Below are positions 1-7,699 of a DNA stretch of 64,000 nucleotides, piece by piece; within the stretch, counting starts at the first letter, position 1, and each line of letters starts with the position of its first letter. Under the pieces are notes generated by a model. It ran no database searches. It was not told the origin of the DNA and was given only the letters and a program-made list of their open reading frames with translations. Position numbers and translations under genes: made by a program. This stretch comes from Flavobacterium praedii (GTDB lineage Bacteria; Bacteroidota; Bacteroidia; Flavobacteriales; Flavobacteriaceae): positions 3,689,501 through 3,753,500 of the forward strand of contig NZ_CP113948.1 of NCBI RefSeq assembly GCF_026810365.1. Direction: 5' to 3'.

Positions 1-603
1 GCGGTTCCATTCAGTATGTTGTGGGATAAATTGAGAGCAAATGACAAAGAACCTATTTCTCCTGTAAAATTAGCTTTGGGATTATTATTGATTGCAGTAA
101 GTTTCTATATGATTGCTACTCAAGTAAAAGATTTAGGAACTTCCGGATTATTAGCCATTAAATGGTTAATTCTTTTGTATTTATTGAATACTTGTGCGGA
201 GTTGTGCTTGTCTCCAATTGGTTTATCTTTAGTTGGGAAATTATCTCCAAAACGTTTTTCATCATTATTGTATGGGGTGTTTTTCTTGTCGAATGCCTCT
301 GGATATGCATTGGCAGGAACTTTAGGTTCAATATTACCAGCTACAGGTGATAAATTTAATAAAGCAAAGGAATTAGGAATCGATTTGCAAGCAGTATTAG
401 ATAAAAAAGTAACACTTACTCCAGAACAAGTCCAGTTATTAGATACAAATCAAATTATGAATCATAATCCAATTTTTGCTGGTTTTGAAATTCATAACTT
501 ATTTGAATTTTTTATGGTATTTGTAATCTTAACAGGTATTGCTGCATTGATTTTATTTGCCTTGACACCATTTTTGAAAAAAATGATGCACGGTGTTCGA
601 TAA
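1..603 (+). CDS. POT/PTR2 family peptide transporter, C-terminal part (5' end outside window)
   Basis: The reading frame is open from base 1, so this is the last 200 codons of a gene that begins upstream. The protein is a proton-coupled di/tripeptide symporter of the inner membrane. The segment ELCLSPIGLSLVGKLSP matches the late POT-family motif (the next gene has ELCLSPIGMSAMTKLSP), and at least four hydrophobic helices are visible, the last near FFMVFVILTGIAALILFAL. An ATG at 16 is internal. A loop of about 50 polar residues (around 108-158) sits between the last two helix pairs, as in bacterial POT proteins. The gene is followed by a hairpin terminator and then by a second POT gene in the same direction, so this is a tandem transporter pair. 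Family assignment is firm; substrate is inferred. Confidence 0.9.
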   Translation, partial: AVPFSMLWDKLRANDKEPISPVKLALGLLLIAVSFYMIATQVKDLGTSGLLAIKWLILLYLLNTCAELCLSPIGLSLVGKLSPKRFSSLLYGVFFLSNASGYALAGTLGSILPATGDKFNKAKELGIDLQAVLDKKVTLTPEQVQLLDTNQIMNHNPIFAGFEIHNLFEFFMVFVILTGIAALILFALTPFLKKMMHGVR

Positions 604-628
604 TTTCTTAAAATAAAATATTAAAAAA

Positions 629-669
629 AACATCATCTATTTGATTCAATCAAGAAGATGATGTTTTTT
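629..669 (+). terminator. Intrinsic terminator after first POT gene
   Basis: AACATCATCT (629-638) pairs perfectly with AGATGATGTT (656-665) around a 17-nt loop, followed by a T run to 669. It separates the two POT genes, so the second one probably has its own promoter or depends on readthrough. Confidence 0.8.
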
Positions 670-692
670 ATTTATCTACTAAAAAAATTAGA

Positions 693-2204
693 ATGGAACA
701 AAATTTAAGTTTAGAACAAATTCAAAATTTCAAAGGAAAGTATCCAAAACAATTGTGGTATTTGTTTTTTAGTGAAATGTGGGAGCGTTTTTGTTTTTAC
801 GGAATGCGGGGGATGTTGGTGGTGTTTATGGTTGGTCAATTGGGCATGAACGATAGAGTTGCCAATTTACAATATGGCGCAACTCAAGCTTGGGTATATG
901 CTTTTACTTTTATCGGTGGTTTGTTTGCCGATAAAATTCTGGGTTTGCGAAAATCACTTTTTTGGGGTGGTATTTTAATGATTATTGGAAGCGTAATTCT
1001 TTCTATTGATCCCAAAAATTATTTTTTCATAGGTATTGGATTTACTATTGTTGGTACTGGTTTTTTTAAGCCTAATATTTCTTCTATGGTTGGTCAATTG
1101 TACAAAGAAGGAGACCCTAGAAGAGATGCTGGATTTTCATTCTTTTATATGGGTGTGAATCTGGGCGCTTTAATTGGTGGCTATATTTGTATCGCTGTTG
1201 CCGAAGGTTCTATGTGGCAATCAATAGTTCCAGAACATCTTCGTTGGAATGTTGGTTTTGGATTTGCTGCAATTGTAATGATTATTAGTCTTTTGACATT
1301 TACACAAACACAAAAATCACTAGGCACAATTGGACTATCTCCTTTGGCAGATGTTGAAACTTCGAAAAGAAAACGTTTTGAAATTATAACTTATCTAGGT
1401 TCATTATTGATCATTCCTGTAATTATTATCATGGTTGCCAATACTGTTTACACCGATTATTTTATGATGTTTATTGGGCCAGCGTCTATTTTGTATTTGC
1501 TATATGAAATGAAAAATTTCTCAGCTGCCGAAAATAAAAAATTATTTGCCGCCTTGATTTTTATAATATTCTCTATTTTCTTTTGGGCATTTTTCGAACA
1601 AAGTGGCGGTTCTTTAAGTCTTTTTGCAGTAAATAATTTAAACAACACAATCCTTGGAGTGCCATTGAGTCCAAATGGAGTAAATAATTCAGCCAATTCT
1701 TTCTTTGTCATAGGATTTGCGGCTTTGGTTGGACTAGTATGGTTATGGATGGCTAAGAGAAAAATTGAACCCAATACCGTTATTAAATTCGGATTAGCCT
1801 TTTTATTTCTAGCGGGTGGTTTTTGGATATTTTATTATACTAAATTCTTTGCTGGAGCTGATGGAAGAACTTCCTTGGGGTTGTTTACTTTTGGGTGGTT
1901 TATTATCACTTTTGGAGAACTTTGTTTATCGCCAATTGGGATGTCTGCCATGACAAAACTTTCGCCTCTGAAAACTCAAGCTGTAATCATGGGAATGTGG
2001 TTTCTGGCAAGTGCTTATGGACAGTATTTTGCAGGATTGCTTGGAGCGAATATTGCCGAGGCATCAGAGCATGCTACTAATCTTGAAAAATTAAATGTAT
2101 ATGCAGACGGATACAAACAATTGGGTATTTATGCATTGATAGCAGGAGTAGTTTTGATAGTAATTTCCCCATTGGTAAAAAAATTAATGCAAGAAGTAAA
2201 GTAG
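693..2204 (+). CDS. POT/PTR2 family proton-coupled peptide transporter
   Basis: A full-length 503-residue major-facilitator-type transporter for di- and tripeptides in the inner membrane. The family signature ExxERFxYYG is present as EMWERFCFYG (residues 28-37), where the Glu and Arg take part in proton coupling in studied POT proteins. The second PTR2 signature is seen in FFYMGVNLGALIGGY, and ELCLSPIGMSAMTKLSP lies near the end. About 12-14 hydrophobic helices can be counted, which is the usual size for bacterial POT members. The start at 693 follows an A-rich stretch and gives a short polar N-terminus before the signature helix. It lies 89 bases after a paralogous gene, from which it probably arose by duplication. 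Peptide uptake is inferred from the family; specificity cannot be read from the sequence. Confidence 0.95.
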   Translation: MEQNLSLEQIQNFKGKYPKQLWYLFFSEMWERFCFYGMRGMLVVFMVGQLGMNDRVANLQYGATQAWVYAFTFIGGLFADKILGLRKSLFWGGILMIIGSVILSIDPKNYFFIGIGFTIVGTGFFKPNISSMVGQLYKEGDPRRDAGFSFFYMGVNLGALIGGYICIAVAEGSMWQSIVPEHLRWNVGFGFAAIVMIISLLTFTQTQKSLGTIGLSPLADVETSKRKRFEIITYLGSLLIIPVIIIMVANTVYTDYFMMFIGPASILYLLYEMKNFSAAENKKLFAALIFIIFSIFFWAFFEQSGGSLSLFAVNNLNNTILGVPLSPNGVNNSANSFFVIGFAALVGLVWLWMAKRKIEPNTVIKFGLAFLFLAGGFWIFYYTKFFAGADGRTSLGLFTFGWFIITFGELCLSPIGMSAMTKLSPLKTQAVIMGMWFLASAYGQYFAGLLGANIAEASEHATNLEKLNVYADGYKQLGIYALIAGVVLIVISPLVKKLMQEVK

Positions 2205-2327
2205 CCGACAATTTTTGGTATTATTTTTGTTTAGTTTTGTAAATGAAAAAGGCAGATAAGTTTTTGAAATATATGATTTATTTATTTTGCCTATTTTGAT
2301 CTCGTTAAATAATCAATAAAATAACAA

Positions 2328-2834
2328 ATGAAAAAAATATTTTTAATAACATTATTCTTTTTTGGTTTAAGTGTAACACAAGCTCAGGAATTAAAATGGT
2401 ACACAGATGTGAAAGAAGCTATCCAAGTTTCGGGTAAAGAAAAAAAACCATTAATGCTATTTTTTACGGGTAGTGATTGGTGTGGTTGGTGTATTCGATT
2501 GCAAAACGAAGTGCTCAAAACACCCGAGTTTAGCAAATGGGCTAAAGAAAGTGTTATTCTGGTAGAATTAGATTATCCTAGAAGAACGACTCAAACGGAT
2601 GAGATTAAGAAGCAAAATGGCGAGCTGCAACAAGCCTTTGGGATACAAGGATTTCCAACAGTTTATTTTGCAAATGCCACTGTTAAGGATGGAAAAGTTA
2701 ATTTTGAAGGTTTAGGGAGTACTGGTTATGTGGCTGGAGGCCCTACTGCTTGGTTGGCTGTAGCAGATCCTTTTGTAAAAAAACCTGTTTTGAGTTCGCA
2801 ACCTACAAAAGCTAAAAAATCTAAAAAAGCATAA
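2328..2834 (+). CDS. Secreted thioredoxin-family protein (thioredoxin_7/DUF255-like)
   Basis: 168 residues. Residues 1-19 form a signal peptide (MKK, hydrophobic core, TQA cleavage site), so the protein acts in the periplasm or on the outer face. The redox motif WCGWC has Cys52 and Cys55, and the cis-proline loop is GFPTVYF. The segment KKPLMLFFTGSDWCGWC is typical of the thioredoxin_7 group common in Bacteroidota, with a Lys-rich end (KAKKSKKA). A disulfide reductase or isomerase role is inferred; no partner is visible. It is a single-gene unit facing comEC tail to tail, and its transcript ends at a hairpin that lies inside the comEC coding region. Confidence 0.88.
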   Translation: MKKIFLITLFFFGLSVTQAQELKWYTDVKEAIQVSGKEKKPLMLFFTGSDWCGWCIRLQNEVLKTPEFSKWAKESVILVELDYPRRTTQTDEIKKQNGELQQAFGIQGFPTVYFANATVKDGKVNFEGLGSTGYVAGGPTAWLAVADPFVKKPVLSSQPTKAKKSKKA

Positions 2835-2844
2835 AAGAATACGA

Positions 2845-4881
2845 TTAATTAATTTTATAGAATCCCTTTTCACTTGTAGCGTGAAAAGGGATTTTTTGTT
2901 GGGAACAACTCGTTTTCCATATTCTTTGAATTGATTTGTAATTCGATGCATCTGTCACGACTATTTTGGGTTTAATAATACGCAACATTCGTTCAAAATT
3001 AATTTTTGGAGATTGTGTTACGATTAAAATATCGGGATGAACAGAGGTTGGATACGCCTTCGAACTGTCTATCAAAAGTATTTTGTTTTCTTTATAATAA
3101 AAAAGATTTTTCAACTTGTTTTTATGAAGTAATGAACTGAAATTGCCTGTCAGATAGGATGATAAAAGGGTGTTTTTTTTAATATTGCTCAAAATACTGT
3201 CATTTGCATATAGTACTACTTTATCCCCGTTTCGTTCCAAGAGTTGAGTGTTTTTGGAGGTATTTAAAACTATGAACTCAGTTTGATTTTGAACCTCCCA
3301 CTTTGTCTTTAGTGCTGAAAGTTGTAGCATAATAACAGCCATTAGTACCCAAATCAGATTTTTAAAACGTTTTTGTTCGAATGCGATGCTAATTGTAATA
3401 ATTGCTAAATAACTGCTGATTAAAAAATAAGTGTTTAATGGAATGTCTTTTATAATGAATTGTTCCAATGAAGCAATGGAACCAATAATTTTGTCGAGAT
3501 AAAGAATACTTATTTCTAAAGCTTTTGCTGGGTAAAAAGGAACCCAATTGAATGCCGCTAGTAACATAACTAAAACCCCCAGACTCATAATGAAACCCAG
3601 TAGTGGAATAACAATTATATTGGTAACAAAGAATAATCCAGGAAATTGATGAAAGTAAAATATGCTGAGGGGTAAAGTGCCAATTTGTGCCGCAAATGAA
3701 ACGGTTAGAATGTCCCAAAAGTAGTTTGTTATTATGTTTTTTGGTTTCCAAAGATTGGACAATAAAGGCTTTAGCCAAACAATAAAAAACAATGCTACAT
3801 AACTTAATTGAAAACCAACGTCGAATAAAAAAGAGGGCTGAAATAATAAAATGAGCAAAATGGAAACGAGTAATGTATGATAAATATTTACACTTCTTCT
3901 CAAATAATGTCCTATTGCAACAAACGAAAACATGGTTACAGATCGGATTACCGAAGGTGCAAGTCCTGCCAAAATTCCGAAAAGAGATAAAACCAGAAGT
4001 GTTATTATTAATTTTAAGAAAGCTCCCTTTTTGGTATTTGGAAAAGGTTTTAGTAATAAGGAAAGGAACAGTACTATAAAACCAATGTGTAATCCCGAAA
4101 CGGATAAAATATGTACGGCTCCAGCATACTGATAATCTTTATTAATTTGTGGGTCAATGTCTTGTTGCTGTCCCAAAATGAGTGCTATTGCAACATTTAG
4201 TTCTTTATTACTGAAATTATTTTTTTCTAATTTTTGAATAATTTGTGTTCTTAGTAGTGCAGTATAATACCAAATGTCTTTGACTATTTCTGGATTGAGT
4301 TGTATTTCATTTGGTTCAGCATAGAGTTGTGCATAAATTTGTTTGTTTTCGAGGTATTTCTGGTAATCGAATTGGTTGGGGTTTTTCTGTGGAGTGTTTT
4401 TATATAAAGAAGTCTTGATTTTTAATTGATTTCCAATTAAGAAAGAATGTTTTAGGCTGTCTTTGCTGATATTTATTATAATTCGGCCCGAAAATTTTTC
4501 TTGATCAATAGAATTCAATAAAGCAATGTAGCGCACATTTGAATTTGAACTTTTTATTTTTTCTCTTAATGTGAGTGTGAAGGTGTGTGTGTTTTCGAAA
4601 CAGTTTTTGTAATGCGTGTAATTGTTTTTTTGGAGGGATTCAGTGTGGAAAGTTTGTGTTGTGACTCCGATGGAAAAGGCTAGGAGGTACGTTGCTAGTC
4701 CAAAAAGTAATTCGAGTTTTGTATTTGTTTGGAATGAAAAATAAGTTCCGATAAAACCCAGAGCATTTATAGAAAGAAAAACAAACACAATTGGAAGACT
4801 AGGTTTTAGAAAATAGGCAAGCAATATTCCTGCGATAAAGGCTAACGTAATTCTTGCTAATGGGAATTGTAGTACTTTCAT
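2845..4881 (-). CDS. comEC: ComEC/Rec2 family DNA-uptake channel protein
   Basis: 678 residues from the ATG at 4881; an in-frame TTG 15 bases upstream is less likely. ComEC forms the inner-membrane channel through which single-stranded DNA enters during transformation. An N-terminal pair of helices and a DUF4131-like region are followed by the Competence domain with the signature ILSVSGLHIGFIV around residue 260 and many helices. The C-terminal part of about 170 residues is at the position of the metallo-beta-lactamase-like domain but shows no HxHxDH motif, so any nuclease activity is doubtful. It lies downstream of lpxB in the same direction, separated by a structured repeat (4959-5072). The channel assignment is firm; whether the organism is transformable cannot be judged here. 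Confidence 0.9.
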   Translation of the reverse strand: MKVLQFPLARITLAFIAGILLAYFLKPSLPIVFVFLSINALGFIGTYFSFQTNTKLELLFGLATYLLAFSIGVTTQTFHTESLQKNNYTHYKNCFENTHTFTLTLREKIKSSNSNVRYIALLNSIDQEKFSGRIIINISKDSLKHSFLIGNQLKIKTSLYKNTPQKNPNQFDYQKYLENKQIYAQLYAEPNEIQLNPEIVKDIWYYTALLRTQIIQKLEKNNFSNKELNVAIALILGQQQDIDPQINKDYQYAGAVHILSVSGLHIGFIVLFLSLLLKPFPNTKKGAFLKLIITLLVLSLFGILAGLAPSVIRSVTMFSFVAIGHYLRRSVNIYHTLLVSILLILLFQPSFLFDVGFQLSYVALFFIVWLKPLLSNLWKPKNIITNYFWDILTVSFAAQIGTLPLSIFYFHQFPGLFFVTNIIVIPLLGFIMSLGVLVMLLAAFNWVPFYPAKALEISILYLDKIIGSIASLEQFIIKDIPLNTYFLISSYLAIITISIAFEQKRFKNLIWVLMAVIMLQLSALKTKWEVQNQTEFIVLNTSKNTQLLERNGDKVVLYANDSILSNIKKNTLLSSYLTGNFSSLLHKNKLKNLFYYKENKILLIDSSKAYPTSVHPDILIVTQSPKINFERMLRIIKPKIVVTDASNYKSIQRIWKTSCSQQKIPFHATSEKGFYKIN
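2861..2896 (+). terminator. Terminator for the thioredoxin-like gene, inside comEC 3' end
   Basis: AATCCCTTTTCAC (2861-2873) and GTGAAAAGGGATT (2881-2893) form a perfect 13-bp stem with a 7-nt loop followed by T residues. The hairpin overlaps the last codons of the convergent comEC gene. Confidence 0.8.
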
Positions 4882-4958
4882 AAAACCAAAGTACAATTTT
4901 TTTGTAAGAAATAAGTTGTTTTGTAAAGAAAATAAAGTTGAATTGTTCCGGCGTTATT

Positions 4959-5072
4959 GCGTGAAGGATGGAAGCTAGCTACCGAAGTAGCGCGGACAGC
5001 CTGACAGCATAAAGGAAAGGGGCCGATTGAGCGGTTGCTAAGTTGGCCCCTTTGTTTTATGGTGGCACGCCC
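4959..5072 (+). ncRNA. Structured flavobacterial repeat, copy A (possible Flavo-1-like RNA)
   Basis: A 114-nt element almost identical in plan to 59509-59623. GCGTG (4959-4963) can close against CACGC (5066-5070). Inside are a GCTAC-CGAA-GTAGC hairpin (4978-4991) and a 9-bp stem AAAGGGGCC (5016-5024) with GGCCCCTTT (5045-5053). Copy B has AAAGGAGCC with GGCTCCTTT, a compensatory change that supports RNA structure. It lies between lpxB and comEC. Its strand of function is not proven. It may belong to the Flavo-1 motif described from flavobacteria, but I could not compare it to that model. Confidence 0.6.
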
Positions 5073-5088
5073 AAAGGCTGTTTTAAAA

Positions 5089-6201
5089 CTATTTTAAATT
5101 TGCAACAATCAATTGGGCTGTTTTTTTGCTGGCTCCGGTTCCGCCAAGTTTTTCTTCCAGTAAATCATAGTTTTTTAGCAATATTTTGCGGTAATTGGGC
5201 TCTAGGATTTTGGTTAATTCTTCTCGGATACGCTTGGTCGAGCAATCGTCTTGAATTAATTCGGTTACGATTTCTTTGTCCATGATTAGGTTGACTAGCG
5301 AGATGTATTTTAGAGTGATGATGCGTTTGGCGATTTGGTAGGAAGCCCAACTGCCTTTGTAGCAAACTACTTCGGGGACTTTGAAAAGTGCGGTTTCGAG
5401 TGTGGCCGTGCCAGAGGTTACCAATGCGGCTGTGGAATTTCGCAATAAAGCATAGGTTTTATTCGATATAAATTTTATGTTTTCGCCAGAAATGAATTGT
5501 TGGTAAAAGGAATGCTCCTGACTTGGTGCTCCAGCAATTACAAATTGAAATTCGGGAAAATCTTTGACCACGCTGAGCATTATAGATAACATTTTGCTAA
5601 TTTCTTGTTTGCGACTTCCAGGTAATATTGCAATAATTGGCTTTTCAGACAAATGATTTTCGGCTCTAAAAGTTTGGGCATCAATACCCGATTGATTGTG
5701 AATGGCATCAATCAGTGGGTGCCCAACAAATTCAACTGGAAATTGATGTTTGACTTCGTAAAACTCTTTTTCAAAAGGTAAAATCACGTACATTTTGTCA
5801 ATATCATGCTTGATAGCCGTTATTCTATTTTCTTTCCAAGCCCAAATTTGAGGAGAAATATAGTAGTGATTTTTATACCCAATTTGTTTGGCCCATTTGG
5901 CTATTCGCATATTAAAACCGGGATAATCGATATAAATGATAACATCTGGATTGAATTGAGTGATGTCTTTTTTGCAAATTTTGATATTGTTTAAAATGGT
6001 TTTTAGGTTAAAAAGTACTTCCACAAATCCCATAAAAGCCAATTCGCGATAGTGTTTTACAAGAGTTCCACCTACATTTTGCATTAAATCGCCACCCCAA
6101 AAACGGATGTCTGCCTCTGAATCTTCTTCGTAAAGAGCTTTCATTAAATTGGATCCGTGCAAATCTCCCGAAGCTTCTCCTGCAATAATATAGTATTTCA
6201 T
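5089..6201 (-). CDS. lpxB: Lipid-A-disaccharide synthase
   Basis: 370 residues from the ATG at 6201; the longer frame would begin with TTG at 6225 and adds eight residues before the family-typical start MKYYIIAGEASGDLHG. LpxB is the GT19 glycosyltransferase that joins UDP-2,3-diacylglucosamine and lipid X into the lipid A disaccharide at the inner face of the inner membrane. Recognisable segments are GEASGDLHGSNLM at the N-terminus, IYIDYPGFNMRIAKWAKQ, YYISPQIWAWKENR, FVGHPLID, ILPGSRKQEI and TSGTATLETALF, all in the expected order. Length is usual for the family. Genes for LpxA, C and D are not in the window. It is separated by 109 bases from the small membrane gene upstream. Confidence 0.96.
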   Translation of the reverse strand: MKYYIIAGEASGDLHGSNLMKALYEEDSEADIRFWGGDLMQNVGGTLVKHYRELAFMGFVEVLFNLKTILNNIKICKKDITQFNPDVIIYIDYPGFNMRIAKWAKQIGYKNHYYISPQIWAWKENRITAIKHDIDKMYVILPFEKEFYEVKHQFPVEFVGHPLIDAIHNQSGIDAQTFRAENHLSEKPIIAILPGSRKQEISKMLSIMLSVVKDFPEFQFVIAGAPSQEHSFYQQFISGENIKFISNKTYALLRNSTAALVTSGTATLETALFKVPEVVCYKGSWASYQIAKRIITLKYISLVNLIMDKEIVTELIQDDCSTKRIREELTKILEPNYRKILLKNYDLLEEKLGGTGASKKTAQLIVANLK

Positions 6202-6310
6202 TTTTGTGATTTTTTGGATGAACAAAGATAATATTTAGATAATAAGAAACGAAGAGTCTAAGTTGCTAAGATTAATATGAGTATTTAAAAAAAACTTAGA
6301 TTCTTAGCTA

Positions 6311-6583
6311 TTATAGAAACAAAGTAATTATGGTGAGCATGATAACTGCCAAAACGACGCCTCTTGCCATAAGTTCTTTATTCATTTTGAGTAAAATACC
6401 AAAAGCTATTAAATCAAGAATTGAACCTAGTGTAACTATTTTGCCCAGATTTCCTTGGCTTTTTATAGATTGAATACCGACAATGAAATCAGAATGAACA
6501 ACAAAAGTGATGTATAAAAACATTCCTAAAATGGAAGCTAAAAATCCGATTATAAATCCGATCAGTAAGTCTATTTTATTCAT
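6311..6583 (-). CDS. Small hypothetical membrane protein
   Basis: 90 residues, not recognised as a named family. Three hydrophobic stretches are visible: residues 6-27 (LLIGFIIGFLASILGMFLYITF), about 47-64 and 72-89, separated by short charged loops, so it should be an inner-membrane protein with three helices. It lies between surE and lpxB in the same direction and begins 78 bases after the surE stop, so co-transcription is likely. Codon use resembles its neighbours. Function unknown. Confidence 0.7.
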   Translation of the reverse strand: MNKIDLLIGFIIGFLASILGMFLYITFVVHSDFIVGIQSIKSQGNLGKIVTLGSILDLIAFGILLKMNKELMARGVVLAVIMLTIITLFL

Positions 6584-6661
6584 ATGAAAAGCTGCTTTAG
6601 TAGGTTATGATATCGGTATTTTTATTTATTGCAAAACTGGCCGATATTGTTTTATTGGGTG

Positions 6662-7465
6662 TTAGTTGTGTTTTGGGATTGTGTCGATTTCATTCCACTC
6701 TCTTTTGGTTAAATTTTGTATGGCATGGTGCGCTGTTAAGTCAAATTGTACAGGGACTAGGGAAATGTATCCATTTTGCAAAGCCCATTCATCAGTATCC
6801 TCGCCTTTATCTTGGTTGACAAATTCACCGGTCAGCCAATAATAATCTTTGCCTTGAGGTGTTTTTCGTTTGTCAAATTTTTCCATCCAAAGTGCATTCG
6901 CTTGACGGCAAATTTTAATTCCTTTGATTTCTTTTTCTTGTAATTTTGGAAAATTAACGTTCAAGATTACACCTTCTGGAAGTTTGTTTTTTAAAACTTC
7001 GAGCGTAATTGTTTTTATATAGGACTTAATCGGTTCAAAATTGGCATTCCAATCATAATCCAATAAAGAGAAACCAATAGCTTGAATTCCTTCTATTCCA
7101 GCTTCAACAGCAGCACTCATAGTTCCGGAATAGATTACATTTATTGACGAATTAGAACCATGGTTGATTCCTGAAACGCATAAGTCAGGTTTTCTTTTCA
7201 AAATTTCATTTACTGCAATTTTAACACTGTCCACAGGAGTACCTGAGCAGCTGTATTCTAAAATAGCATCGCCATCTTTTGAAATTTTATTTAGATGTAA
7301 AGTGTCGTTTATGGTAATGGCATGTCCCATAGCGCTTTGCGGTTTGTCTGGAGCAACAACAACTACTTCCCCAATTGTAGCCATAACTTCAATAAGGGCT
7401 CTTATTCCAGGTGCCGAAACCCCATCATCATTTGTAATTAGTATTAAAGGCCTTTCATTTTTCAT
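6662..7465 (-). CDS. surE: 5'/3'-nucleotidase SurE
   Basis: 267 residues, starting MKNERPLILITNDDGVSAPGI. SurE is a cytosolic metal-dependent nucleoside monophosphatase, linked to stationary-phase survival in other bacteria. The metal-binding NDDG motif is at residues 12-15, followed by the family segments GTPVDSVKIA, SGINHGSN and YSGTMSAAVEAG, which hold further metal and phosphate ligands. The C-terminal part is the usual variable dimerisation region. It heads a possible transcription unit surE, small membrane gene, lpxB on the minus strand. The ATG at 7465 agrees with the family's usual start a few residues before the first beta strand. Confidence 0.96.
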   Translation of the reverse strand: MKNERPLILITNDDGVSAPGIRALIEVMATIGEVVVVAPDKPQSAMGHAITINDTLHLNKISKDGDAILEYSCSGTPVDSVKIAVNEILKRKPDLCVSGINHGSNSSINVIYSGTMSAAVEAGIEGIQAIGFSLLDYDWNANFEPIKSYIKTITLEVLKNKLPEGVILNVNFPKLQEKEIKGIKICRQANALWMEKFDKRKTPQGKDYYWLTGEFVNQDKGEDTDEWALQNGYISLVPVQFDLTAHHAIQNLTKREWNEIDTIPKHN

Positions 7466-7699
7466 TATAGTGCTGTTAAAAAAACTTAATTGTTGATAAA
7501 ATTTGACTTCAAAGACAAATGTACTAACACAAAATCTTATATTGCATTCAAATAAAATATTTTTTCAGCATAGTTTTTTCTAAGGTTGAAATTTCTGTTT
7601 TATATCTTTAACAAAAAATTATGTAGCATACAAAAGGGCTAGCATGATTTTTGGTGTAACTTAGTTTAAAAAAAATTGATGAATTCGATTATTAGCTTT

